NCBI GenBank assembly: GCA_934167175.1
Contig: CAKPKF010000013.1
Coordinates: 1-42,380 of the forward strand
Direction: 5' to 3'
Source: an uncultured Clostridia bacterium
Lineage (GTDB): Bacteria > Bacillota > Clostridia > TANB77 > CAG-508
DNA length: 42,380 nt
Shown: positions 8,017-16,008 of the stretch, one piece after another
Numbering within the stretch: the first letter of the stretch is position 1
Layout: each line of letters begins with the position of its first letter
The notes under the pieces: model-generated
Told to the model about the DNA's origin: nothing
The model's input: the letters and a program-made list of their open reading frames with translations, nothing else
Database searches by the model: none
Program-made: the position numbers and the translations under genes

Positions 8017-8211
8017 TTAGATTACATCTGATTTCTTTGGCATAACAATTGCTGCAATAATATATGCTATTATTCCTCCTCCAGCACAAGCTGTAAATAA
8101 AATCCATGCAATTCTTACTAAAGTTGGATCTATATCGAAATATTCAGCAATTCCACCACATACTCCATCTAGTTTTTTTCCTTCTTCTATTTTATACAGT
8201 CTCTTTTTCAT
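8017..8211 (-). CDS. PspC-domain protein
   Basis: A 64-residue PspC (phage-shock protein C) domain: RLYKIEEGKKLDGVCGGIAE, then YFDIDPTLVRIAWILF and a glycine-rich membrane helix (ACAGGGIIAYIIAAIVMP). Stand-alone PspC proteins are inner-membrane stress-response components; in Bacillota the partner genes vary and none is adjacent here. The start is set by AAAGGAGGAATCTA directly before ATG 8211; a longer reading from TTG at 8241 would place this ribosome site inside the gene. Confidence 0.88.
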   Translation of the reverse strand: MKKRLYKIEEGKKLDGVCGGIAEYFDIDPTLVRIAWILFTACAGGGIIAYIIAAIVMPKKSDVI

Positions 8212-8370
8212 TAGATTCCTCCTTTTTGAGTAATAATTCAAACTTTAATCCTTCAATATATCTTCTCATAATATTTCCACCTTTTATTTTTTTGTTTCTT
8301 TTAAGTGATTTATCTATTATATCATTTTGAAATTTGTTTTTCAACTATTTTATGTAACTTTTTCCTGCAA

Positions 8371-8901
8371 TTATGCCATTTTGTGAACTTTAGGTAACCA
8401 AAATTTGCTCATATCATTTTTTTCTAACTCTAGCAGTTTTATTTTATTCTGAAGTCCTCCACCATAGCCTGTTAAATTTCCATTTACTCCCACAACTCTA
8501 TGACACGGAATGATAATACATATTGGGTTCCAACCTACTGCTCCACCAACTGCTTGTGCAGACATTCTTTTAATTCCTTGTTTTCTTGCTATTTCTTGTG
8601 CAATATCATTGTAAGTTACTGTTTGCCCATATGGAATTTTATTCATGATTTCAATAACTTGTTGTCTAAAATCTGTCATATTTTCTATTTTATACTTTGG
8701 AGTAAATCCCGGATTTTTTCCTTCAAAATATATGTCTAACCATTTAACAGTTTCATCAAATATTTTTAATTCTTTTTCCTCTAAATTAGAATTGTGTTTT
8801 GAAGAATCAGGTGAATTTTCAAACCATAAACCTTTTAAATATTCGCCATCACTTTCCATATTTATAATCCCTATAGGCGATTTATAACATTTTTTATACA
8901 T
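8371..8901 (-). CDS. ogt: Methylated-DNA--protein-cysteine methyltransferase
   Basis: This is the suicide O6-alkylguanine repair protein. The acceptor motif IPCHRVVG is present (active Cys133 counted from the chosen start), as are the DNA-binding helix-turn-helix (YGQTVTYNDIAQEIA), the conserved SAQAVGGAVGWNP segment, and the C-terminal NLTGYGGGLQNKIKLLELE. The N-terminal domain is short, as in stand-alone Ogt proteins. ATG 8901 was chosen because AAAGGA lies 9 bases upstream; the alternative ATG at 8910 has the ribosome site touching it. Confidence 0.93.
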   Translation of the reverse strand: MYKKCYKSPIGIINMESDGEYLKGLWFENSPDSSKHNSNLEEKELKIFDETVKWLDIYFEGKNPGFTPKYKIENMTDFRQQVIEIMNKIPYGQTVTYNDIAQEIARKQGIKRMSAQAVGGAVGWNPICIIIPCHRVVGVNGNLTGYGGGLQNKIKLLELEKNDMSKFWLPKVHKMA

Positions 8902-8919
8902 TGTAATCATTCCTTTCTA

Positions 8920-9741
8920 TTATGAGTTGAATTCTTTTAAATTATATAATTGTTTTAATGGAATGTTGTTTTTTAAAGCTGTTTCTTTTATACTTTCATA
9001 TTCAGGATAAATATATGTTTCTCCATTATTAGTAACTTTTTTTGCTTTAATTTTACCATAACAAGTTTCTATATCAATTATTTCTCTTTCTAGTTCAGTT
9101 CTATATTCAAAGCGATATCTCATTCCTATTGTTGTTGTTTCTTTAAAAATAATGTTTTGAAGTTTTAACATATCGTTTTTTCTACAAGTTACTGTTATAC
9201 GATATGCTGGCCTATTCTTTTTCATATAAACTGGTGTAAAAAATACATCTAATGCTCCATTTTCAAATAATAATTCTTGTGTGTAACCTAAAATTTCTCC
9301 ACTGCAGTCATCTATATTAGTCTCAATTACGACAAAATCTTCATTTTGCACATCTGTTTCTCCATAATATATTTTCAATAGATTAGGAATTTTCAACTCT
9401 TTTGCACCTGCTCCCCACCCTATTTTCTTTATATTCATTTTGGGTAACACTTTAAATTCTTCTGCCAATTCTGCAATTATTGCTGCTCCAGTTGGCGTAA
9501 CAAGTTCTGTATCTATATCTATTTGTTTGAATTTTACATTTGAAGATGCAAATATTTCGCTTGTTGCGGGGACTGGAACACTTATCATGCCATGTGCACA
9601 TTCAATAAATCAATATCCATCTACATTCAATTTTTTTAGTTCATGTAATAAATATTCTTTGTCTCCCACTATTTCAGTTAATGCTCCAAGTGTCATATTT
9701 CCACTTATTCCGCTTGAACAATCAAAATATAATGTTTTCAT
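8920..9741 (-). pseudogene. larC: larC, nickel-pincer cofactor synthesis protein, with internal deletion and stop codon
   Basis: ATG 9741 (ribosome site GAAAGGAGC) starts MKTLYFDCSSGISGNMTLGA, the LarC N-terminus. After 43 codons there is a TGA (9610-9612), and the same frame continues FIECAHGMISVPVPATSEIF, which in normal LarC lies roughly 110 residues further on. The rest (TPTGAAIIAELAEEF, VVIETNIDDCSGEILGY, FFTPVYMKKNRPAYRITV) is a normal LarC C-terminal half to residue ~273. The His-rich middle segment has been deleted. LarC is the CTP-dependent nickel chelatase that finishes the nickel-pincer cofactor of lactate racemase; no larA, larB or larE is in the window. In lactobacilli larC is read by ribosomal frameshifting, but that cannot explain missing sequence. 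Confidence 0.85.
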
Positions 9742-9842
9742 TTTTGCTCCTTTCTTAATTAATAAATTCAGTTAAAAAGATATTTTTTTCAACTTCTTCA
9801 TGTAAAATGACTGTACTTTCCAAATACAGCCATTCTACATGA

Positions 9843-10727
9843 TTAATCTAAATTTATTAATTCATATTCTCTTGAACCAAATCCCAGTTCATTTGCAGCT
9901 TCTATTGTGTGAACTCCATTTTGTCTTTCAACTCTTTCTATAAAATGGTCTCTTCCTGGATCTTCTGAATTATACACAATATCTATACATGCTTGGTCTA
10001 CTGCTATTGGATCTGTGCTTGCAAGAATTCCTACATCTTTCATACATGGATCTTCTGCGACAGCACAACAGTCACAATCAACTGACATATTGCACATAAC
10101 ATTTATATATACAATTTTGTCTTTAAACATATTATGAACTGATGATGCGGCATCTGCCATAGCTTCTAAAAATTTATTTTGTTCTGGTAAGTTGTCCCAT
10201 AATTTTTCTTGGTCTTTTGTTACACCAGCAGAATGTATCCAAGACTTTCCTTCTGAAGAACCACATCCAATTGATAATTGTTTTAATGCTCCTCCGTATC
10301 CTCCCATAGGATGACCTTTAAAATGTGATAATACTAACATTGAGTCATAATTTTTAATATTTTTACCAACATAATTTTTTTTGATTACTTTTCCATTTGG
10401 AATGTCTAATTCTAAATCATTTCCATTAGCATCCATAATGTCCACATTAAAATACTTTGTCCATCCATGTTCTTCCATTAATTTCTCATGTTTTTCAGTT
10501 GTGTTTCTAGCTCCACCATAAGCAGTATTACATTCTACTACTGTTCCATTTACTTTCTCTACAATTGCTTTTACAAACTCAGGTCTAATATAATTTTGAT
10601 TTCCTTGTTCTCCTGAATGTAATTTTACTGCCACTTTTCCTGGTAAAGTTACTCCTAAAATTTCATACATTTTTACTACACTTTCTGGTGTAATTTCTTT
10701 TGTAAAATATACTTTTGATTTTTTCAT
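9843..10727 (-). CDS. DUF362-domain protein
   Basis: The 294-residue product is a DUF362 protein without the C-terminal ferredoxin domain found in longer members. Typical segments are VAVKLHSGEQGN (33-44), ECNTAYGGARNTTEKH (65-80), SHFKGHPMGGYGGALKQLSI (134-153, the family signature) and STDPIAVDQACIDIVY. A cysteine cluster (C212, C218, C220, C221, C228 in MCNMSVDCDCCAVAEDPCMK) could bind a metal or Fe-S cluster. The biochemical role of the family is unknown. It starts 19 bases after the aldo/keto reductase remnant with AAAGGAAAG as ribosome site, so it should share the promoter at about 11.47 kb. Confidence 0.9.
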   Translation of the reverse strand: MKKSKVYFTKEITPESVVKMYEILGVTLPGKVAVKLHSGEQGNQNYIRPEFVKAIVEKVNGTVVECNTAYGGARNTTEKHEKLMEEHGWTKYFNVDIMDANGNDLELDIPNGKVIKKNYVGKNIKNYDSMLVLSHFKGHPMGGYGGALKQLSIGCGSSEGKSWIHSAGVTKDQEKLWDNLPEQNKFLEAMADAASSVHNMFKDKIVYINVMCNMSVDCDCCAVAEDPCMKDVGILASTDPIAVDQACIDIVYNSEDPGRDHFIERVERQNGVHTIEAANELGFGSREYELINLD

Positions 10728-10745
10728 TTCTATCTTTCCTTTCCA

Positions 10746-11430
10746 TTAGTTTTCTGCAAATGTTTTTGCAATTTTTATTTGCTTTTTCAAATACTTCTTT
10801 TACCTTTTCAGGAGGATTTGCTAACATTCCACCTTTTACTGGTTCCATTATTATAACAGGTTTTCCATGTTTTCTTGCTACTTCATAACAAGCTTTTGAT
10901 TGTATTGCTGGGTTCTCCCAGTCTGCATAGTTTATTTGTAATTGCACAAATTCCATTTCTGGATGTTTTGTTAATATTTCATCCAATTCTTTAGGTGTAG
11001 AATGGAATGAAAATCCTGCATGCTTTATTTTGCCCTGTTTTTTCATTTCTAATATCCAATTCCACATATCAAAATCATCAAAAAATTTTGTTCTTCCTTC
11101 TCCTAGATTATGCAATAAATAAAAATCAAAATAACCTGCTCCTGTTTGTTTTAAAGATGTTTCAAATTGTGCTATTGCTTCTTCTCTTGTTTTACAATTT
11201 ATCCATGCTGCATTTTTCGTTGCAAGCTGAAATCTTTCTCTTGGATATCTCTCAACTAATGCTTGTCTTATTGCATCTTCACTTCCAGCATATGCCCATG
11301 CTGTATCAAAATATGTGAAGCCTGCATCTAAAAATTTATCTACCATTATTTTAGTTTGTTCAACGTCTATTTTCTCATCTTTTTGTGGTAATCTCATTAA
11401 TCCAAATCCTAATTTTCTTATATTTTTCAT
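10746..11430 (-). pseudogene. Aldo/keto reductase with C-terminal segment deleted
   Basis: Residues 1-~218 form the front of an aldo/keto reductase: LGFGLMRLP, catalytic Asp42 and Tyr47 in YFDTAWAY, Lys72 in ATKNAAW, His107 in YLLHNLG, and later PVIIMEPVKGGMLANPPEKV. After KEVFEKANK the expected SPASWALR segment, the end of the barrel and the Cys-rich 4Fe-4S tail are missing. Another frame resumes IAKTFAEN followed by TAA (10746-10748), the usual last residues of this subfamily, so about 110-150 codons have been deleted and the frame was shifted. In the shifted frame reading would run into the DUF362 gene. A MerR-type promoter lies in front. Confidence 0.8.
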
Positions 11431-11451
11431 TTAACATTACCTCCCATAATA

Positions 11452-11482
11452 TATATATTACTTAGACTCTACTCCAAGTCAA
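11452..11482 (-). promoter_or_regulatory. MerR-type promoter of the aldo/keto reductase-DUF362 operon
   Basis: The minus strand has TTGACT (11477-11482), a 19-base spacer and TATATA (11452-11457). The spacer region carries the imperfect dyad CTTGGAGTAGAGTCTAAG (11461-11478). Long 19-base spacers with such CTTGGAGT-type dyads are the hallmark of MerR-family activated promoters. No merR gene is in the window. Confidence 0.6.
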
Positions 11483-11496
11483 GTGTTTTTTATATT

Positions 11497-12474
11497 TTAT
11501 AAAAATTTTTGTGTTATAAATATTTTATCTAAGGTATTTTGATTACTAGCATTAAAAATAACTTCTGCTATTTCACTTGATTTTTGACTAATATATTTCT
11601 TTATATCTACATTGTTCGGTAATGTTTCATTACAAATATCTGTGCATATTTTTTCAATATAATCTATTATTTCTAATCTAGTCTTATTTTTTAAATTTAA
11701 ATATATTGTATTTAATTCTGATTTTGAAATTGTTAAATCTTTAATATCTCTATTAACTATTTTGCAAGCAATTGTTTCAAATAATACAATTTCAAAAATA
11801 TTAATAATTAGGTCTTTGTAGTCATGTGAATAACCATATAATAAATACTCTAATTTATTTTCAGAGAATTTACTACAAAATAGGTTTTCTAGAAATATTG
11901 AATTTAAGTATTCCTTTATAAATTCAACTCCTTCTAACTTTCCAATTAAGTTATTATATAAAGGATAATCTGCCGTAATTTTCATATCATATGCTTTAAA
12001 GTCTGCATCATATATTTTCAAAAAACCTGAAATCCCACCTATGATAGTATCATTATATACATCATTATTTATACTTAGTTTATTTTGCTTTACTTTGAGA
12101 TATATTATTCTTATTATGTTTAACATTTTGTCTATGTCTTTTCTTCCCTCATAATATAAAGTTTTCAATCCTTTTTCAATAATAGATTCTAGTGCTTTAT
12201 CCGGATTTCTTATTTTCTTTAAACATATACTTATAGTATAATTATTAGACTCTAATATTTCTTCCATAATTTCTTTTCTAATAGAACTACTATTTTCTCC
12301 ATTATATTTTTGAACTCTCTCATCTAATAACTCTAATATTTGAATTTGTAGATTTGTAATATCTTTTTCTGTAATCATTTGATTTTTCTGAGCTTCTATT
12401 ATTAATGATTTAAAATAGTTTCTTTCATCTAGATTTTCTCTTTTAATTTTACTTATTAAATCTATATCACTCAT
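11497..12474 (-). CDS. DUF6179-domain protein
   Basis: A 325-residue, mostly helical, soluble protein. The N-terminal block (LLDERVQKYNGENSSSIRKE, then the GRKDIDKMLNIIRIIY segment) and its pairing with a DUF6323 gene identify it as DUF6179-like. Its function is unknown. The ATG overlaps the end of the DUF6323 gene by 8 bases (ATGAGTGA), so the pair is translationally coupled. No signal peptide, membrane helix or catalytic motif can be read. Identification rests on memory of the family pattern. Confidence 0.75.
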   Translation of the reverse strand: MSDIDLISKIKRENLDERNYFKSLIIEAQKNQMITEKDITNLQIQILELLDERVQKYNGENSSSIRKEIMEEILESNNYTISICLKKIRNPDKALESIIEKGLKTLYYEGRKDIDKMLNIIRIIYLKVKQNKLSINNDVYNDTIIGGISGFLKIYDADFKAYDMKITADYPLYNNLIGKLEGVEFIKEYLNSIFLENLFCSKFSENKLEYLLYGYSHDYKDLIINIFEIVLFETIACKIVNRDIKDLTISKSELNTIYLNLKNKTRLEIIDYIEKICTDICNETLPNNVDIKKYISQKSSEIAEVIFNASNQNTLDKIFITQKFL

Positions 12475-12937
12475 TTACTTCACCTTCTTCTAGAAGATTA
12501 TCTATGTTTTTTCCTATTAGTAAATTTTCTCTCATCTGATACATTATAGTTCCTTCTAAATAATCAATATCCCCTTTACAAATTCCATCAAAAGATTTTT
12601 TCATGAATTGTATCAATTCATCATCCGAAATTAAGTCCATTGTTTCATTTTTATATTCATAAAATATTTCTATTAACTCATATAATGTTGTTGCATAATT
12701 TTCTTGAATTATAAATGGAGAATCACAAAACGCTTTTATTATTTTCTCAATTATCCCTTCTCTGAATTCAATTCTTCCTGTTTCTTGTAAAGTTTCTTTT
12801 TTTCTTCCTAATAAATTTTGTATTTGATTGTTTGATAAATTAAGTCCATATTTATTTGTATATTCATTACACTCTTGTATATTTGCAATTTCTTGTTGTT
12901 TTCTTTTATTTAAATTTTCTAAATAAGATTCTTTCAT
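12467..12937 (-). CDS. DUF6323-domain protein
   Basis: The 156-residue soluble product contains YGLNLSNNQIQNLLGRKKET, IEFREGIIEKIIKAFCDSPF, IIQENYATTLYELIEIFYEY, and KNETMDLISDDELIQFMKK with a following DIDYLEG, matching the DUF6323 pattern known from Clostridia, where it is usually next to DUF6179. Function unknown. Start: GAGGTGG seven bases before ATG 12937. It ends in TGA within the next gene's start, which also shows that TGA is a stop codon here. Confidence 0.78.
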   Translation of the reverse strand: MKESYLENLNKRKQQEIANIQECNEYTNKYGLNLSNNQIQNLLGRKKETLQETGRIEFREGIIEKIIKAFCDSPFIIQENYATTLYELIEIFYEYKNETMDLISDDELIQFMKKSFDGICKGDIDYLEGTIMYQMRENLLIGKNIDNLLEEGEVNE

Positions 12938-13020
12938 TTTACCACCTCATATTTTATATAACATGCTTGTACATAAAATACTAGTCTTGAAATTTTTGCA
13001 ATTTTGTGTTATAGTAAGAG

Positions 13021-13063
13021 AGTAAAAACAAGACGAATACCTAGTATTCATCTTGTTTTTACT
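13021..13063 (-). terminator. Strong, bidirectional hairpin terminator of the gntR-ABC operon
   Basis: AGTAAAAACAAGACGAATAC, loop CTA, then GTATTCATCTTGTTTTTACT: a stem of about 20 bases with one mismatch, A-run on one side and T-run on the other, 18 bases beyond the permease stop. Confidence 0.85.
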
Positions 13064-13080
13064 CATTTTAAAATTTTTTA

Positions 13081-13872
13081 TCAATCTACGTTTACTCCTT
13101 TTTCAAGTTGCTTCTTTCCAAAAATATAATAAAAGATTATATATATAACATACATACTTATTACAGAATACATAATAAATTTTATAGTATCTATACTTAC
13201 CATATCATTAGTATTTATTAAATTCATTACATCAGAATTAAACAATCCTAATACGTAAATCAATCCTAAATTTACTATTTGAGTCAACATATACATAACT
13301 AAACCTAAAACTATTGTTTTAATCATTTTATTTTGATTTGATTTATGTCCTATTATTATACCAACATAACCGACTAAAACTGTAAACATAATTTCTAAAA
13401 AGAATGTAAATGAAAACAATAATAATAATTTTAAAACTGTTGTGTTATATGTTTCAGCAGCAAATTCTAATAGTGATTTAACAAATTGCATATTCGTTTC
13501 TGAATAATAACATATAAACAAACAAATTAATATAACTACAACCGTAGTAAAAATACTTATAAAAGCAGAAATTATTTTTGAAGCGTATATTGTTTTTTTC
13601 TTTACAGGTAATGTATGTGTTAAATAAGATTCATCTTTATACAAGTTTTTTATAAATCTAGCCCACAGTCTCATTAAACAATTTATTAAACTACTTACCA
13701 TCATACTTATTGCAATTCCAAATGAAATTTGAGCTAATACAGAGAAAATTAAAGAATTTTCAATTGCATTTAATCCCCTACCTATTGCTGAAAATATAAT
13801 TGCTAATATATAAAATACAACCACTATTTTATATACCCATTTTAAATCATATTTTAATAATTTTCTTAACAT
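13081..13872 (-). CDS. ABC transporter permease (ABC-2-like, YtrC/D type)
   Basis: A 263-residue integral membrane protein with about six hydrophobic helices. The cytoplasmic loop KDESYLTHTLPVKKKTIYAS is typical of permeases paired with YtrB-like ATPases. It overlaps the ATPase gene by 7 bases and forms the third gene of a gntR-ATPase-permease operon. The transported substrate is unknown; relatives respond to cell-envelope antibiotics, but nothing here proves that role. Confidence 0.85.
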   Translation of the reverse strand: MLRKLLKYDLKWVYKIVVVFYILAIIFSAIGRGLNAIENSLIFSVLAQISFGIAISMMVSSLINCLMRLWARFIKNLYKDESYLTHTLPVKKKTIYASKIISAFISIFTTVVVILICLFICYYSETNMQFVKSLLEFAAETYNTTVLKLLLLFSFTFFLEIMFTVLVGYVGIIIGHKSNQNKMIKTIVLGLVMYMLTQIVNLGLIYVLGLFNSDVMNLINTNDMVSIDTIKFIMYSVISMYVIYIIFYYIFGKKQLEKGVNVD

Positions 13873-14561
13873 TTAAAATACCTCCTAAATATTTCATCTA
13901 TTGATGATTTTTCTTTGTTTCTAAGCTCATCTGCTGACGATGTTAGAATAATTTTTCCTTGATCTATAAAAATTACTTCATCTAATATTCTCTCAATATC
14001 AGCAATTAAATGTGTTGAAATAATTACACTTGCACCATCACAAAAATTAGAAAGTATTGTATCTAATATGTAATCTCTTGTTGCTGGATCAACCCCACCT
14101 AAAGGTTCATCTAATATATAAAGTTCAGCATTTCTACTCATAACAAGAATTAATTGCAATTTTTCTTGCATTCCTTTTGACATTTTAGAAATTTTTTTAT
14201 TCATATCTAAGTTTAAGTCTTTTAATAATTTAATAGCTTTTATTTTATCAAAATTCTCATAAAATTCTTCAAAAAATTTAAAAACTTGATTTATTGTCAT
14301 TTCTTTATCTAAATATGTTTTTTCTGGTAAATAAGATATAATTTTTTTAGATTTTACTCCTGGTTTTTCTCCATTAATTAATACTTCTCCACTTGTTGGC
14401 GTTAATAAATCATTGATTAACTTAATTAACGTAGTTTTTCCATTTCCGTTTTTACCTAAAAGTCCTATTATCTTTCCTTTAGGAATTTTTAAATTAATAT
14501 CTTTTAAAATTGGCGTATTATCGAATTCTTTATATAGATGTTTACATTCCAATAATTCCAT
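13866..14561 (-). CDS. ABC transporter ATP-binding protein (YtrB-like)
   Basis: A 231-residue nucleotide-binding domain. Walker A GKNGNGKT at 36-43, a signature loop in the form KMSKGMQEKLQ, Walker B ELYILDEPLGGVD, and the switch histidine in VIISTHL. The signature is SKGMQ rather than LSGGQ, as is usual in this subfamily. Its stop shares a base with the permease-side overlap, and its ATG overlaps the gntR stop region by one base, giving tight coupling. Confidence 0.93.
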   Translation of the reverse strand: MELLECKHLYKEFDNTPILKDINLKIPKGKIIGLLGKNGNGKTTLIKLINDLLTPTSGEVLINGEKPGVKSKKIISYLPEKTYLDKEMTINQVFKFFEEFYENFDKIKAIKLLKDLNLDMNKKISKMSKGMQEKLQLILVMSRNAELYILDEPLGGVDPATRDYILDTILSNFCDGASVIISTHLIADIERILDEVIFIDQGKIILTSSADELRNKEKSSIDEIFRRYFKC

Positions 14562-14926
14562 TACTTATTTCCTCCTAACTCTTGCAAGTAAATTATTGCT
14601 TCTTCATAAGTTATTCCAATATTTTTCATATCATCTAAAAATATATTTACTTTTTCCTTTGCCAATTCTTTTTTTATTTTTTCAATTAATCCTGTATCAT
14701 TTGTTACAAATTTTCCATTAGTTCTTTCTGTATAAACTAATTTTTGATTTTCTAGTTCTACTAAAGCTTTTTGCATTGTATTAGGATTAACTCTTGCTGT
14801 AAGTGCTAGCTCTCTTACAGAAGGTAGTCTCTCACCTGCTTTTAGTTTTCCGGAAACAATTTCTTTTCTTAATAATTCAACTAATTGAATATAAATTGGT
14901 CTTTCATTATCAAATATATATTCCAA
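14561..14926 (-). CDS. GntR-family regulator (YtrA subfamily)
   Basis: The 121-residue product is an N-terminal winged helix (DNERPIYIQLVELLRKEIVS, AGERLPSVRELALTARVNPN, TMQKALVELE) with the short C-terminal dimerisation tail of YtrA regulators. A TTG at 14926 is chosen as start because AGAAAGGAACG lies 8 bases upstream. The longer reading from ATG 14968 would begin inside the operator palindrome and overlap the -10 box, so it is unlikely. It probably represses its own operon by binding the adjacent palindrome, with relief by an unknown signal. Confidence 0.88.
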   Translation of the reverse strand: MEYIFDNERPIYIQLVELLRKEIVSGKLKAGERLPSVRELALTARVNPNTMQKALVELENQKLVYTERTNGKFVTNDTGLIEKIKKELAKEKVNIFLDDMKNIGITYEEAIIYLQELGGNK

Positions 14927-14941
14927 AATATCGTTCCTTTC

Positions 14942-14973
14942 TATTATTGTATTACTTGCATAATACAATAATA
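14942..14973. promoter_or_regulatory. GntR/YtrA operator palindrome
   Basis: TATTATTGTATTA and TAATACAATAATA are perfect 13-base inverted repeats around CTTGCA. The right arm covers the -10 box of the gntR promoter, a direct repression geometry. Confidence 0.8.
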
Positions 14974-14996
14974 CTATTTATACATTTTTTTGTCAA
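14968..14996 (-). promoter_or_regulatory. Promoter of the gntR-ABC operon
   Basis: On the minus strand: TTGACA (14991-14996), a 17-base spacer, TATTAT (14968-14973). Confidence 0.8.
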
Positions 14997-15066
14997 TACA
15001 AAATTTAAAAAATAAGATTAGACACAAAATCTAATCTATATCCGCTTCTTGTTTTTCTTATCCAAA

Positions 15067-15318
15067 TTAAATATTGCATATTATCTTCTTCGCATATGAA
15101 CAAGTAGCCTCTAATTTTTTGTCATATATTTTTGAATTTTCAATAATACATTCCACTAATTTCCTTGCAATTCCTTGTCCTTGGTGTGACTCATTAACTT
15201 CTGTGTGGATTATATTCCAAAAGTCATTATTTTCTATAAAATTGCACTCTCCTATTTCAATATTTTCATCATATGCTATTGATTTATTATTGTCTTTGTC
15301 AAATACTATTCTTATCAT
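15067..15318 (-). CDS. GNAT-like N-acetyltransferase (YjdJ/COG2388 type)
   Basis: An 83-residue minimal acetyltransferase. The conserved core is IIHTEVNESHQGQGIARKLV, which contains the acetyl-CoA-binding Q/R-x-x-G-x-G/A loop (QGQGIA), followed by CSYAKK near the end. This matches the small COG2388 family. The natural acceptor is not known. ATG 15318 was chosen because GAAAGGTG lies 7 bases upstream; the in-frame GTG nine bases earlier is part of that ribosome site. It starts 21 bases after the rhomboid stop, so the two are probably co-transcribed. Confidence 0.82.
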   Translation of the reverse strand: MIRIVFDKDNNKSIAYDENIEIGECNFIENNDFWNIIHTEVNESHQGQGIARKLVECIIENSKIYDKKLEATCSYAKKIICNI

Positions 15319-15339
15319 TATAATCACCTTTCTTCTTTG

Positions 15340-15924
15340 TTAAATATTTATTCCGCCTATACTTAATATTCCAAATACTAATCCACATACCGCTCCTGTT
15401 AAATGTCCTAAATGAGAAATATTATCCTCATCTTTTTTAAATAATTTTATGATTTCATCTATCACAAAAAACATAATTATTAATGTTAAAGTAAGTGGTA
15501 TTTTCCTTCCATCTATATTTACAAAAGAACTCAGAATAATCAACATATATAATATGCCACTTGCTCCTCTTAGACTCCCTTTTTCAAACAATCTATGAAA
15601 AACTCCTATTACAACAGAGGTAATTACCATCATTATTAATAAATTAATAGATCCATATTTTTCTTCTAACATAGGTCCAATTAGTAATATTTTTATAAAA
15701 TTATTTGATAAGTGTTCCCAGTCTGAATGTCCCAACGAATGTGAAACCAACTTGAAATATGTAATTGGATTTAATAAGGAATCACTTTTAGATGTTGAAA
15801 AAAAGTTGGTTACTACTTTTCCTCTAAATAATTTGTCTATTACCATTACAGCAAATGCTGCAAAAAAATATGTTAATATAACAACTGAGTTATACTGAAA
15901 CATGTCTATAATATTTTCATTCAT
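15340..15924 (-). CDS. Rhomboid-family intramembrane serine protease
   Basis: A 194-residue protein with about six membrane helices. Family motifs: HSDWEHLSNN (residues 66-75, the H-x-x-x-H-L-x-x-N of helix 2), GASG with nucleophile Ser122, and SHLGHLTG near the C-terminus, where His171 aligns with the catalytic histidine of AHLGG-type helices. The catalytic dyad appears intact. Substrates cannot be predicted. It begins just left of the tyrS end and precedes the GNAT gene. Confidence 0.87.
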   Translation of the reverse strand: MNENIIDMFQYNSVVILTYFFAAFAVMVIDKLFRGKVVTNFFSTSKSDSLLNPITYFKLVSHSLGHSDWEHLSNNFIKILLIGPMLEEKYGSINLLIMMVITSVVIGVFHRLFEKGSLRGASGILYMLIILSSFVNIDGRKIPLTLTLIIMFFVIDEIIKLFKKDEDNISHLGHLTGAVCGLVFGILSIGGINI

Positions 15925-16008
15925 TTATTATTACCTCTTAATATATTTTTTACTACTATATATCATAAAAGGATACATTTATCAAATAAATATATCCTTT
16001 TTTAGCAA

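Noticed and set aside
9610..9612. In-frame TGA in larC read as a recoded Trp or selenocysteine codon.
   Set aside because: TGA ends intact genes in this window (for example at 12467), about 110 family residues are missing at the same place, and no SECIS-like hairpin follows.
14927..14968. Longer GntR protein starting at ATG 14968.
   Set aside because: That start lies inside the operator and on the -10 box, while a proper ribosome site precedes TTG 14926.
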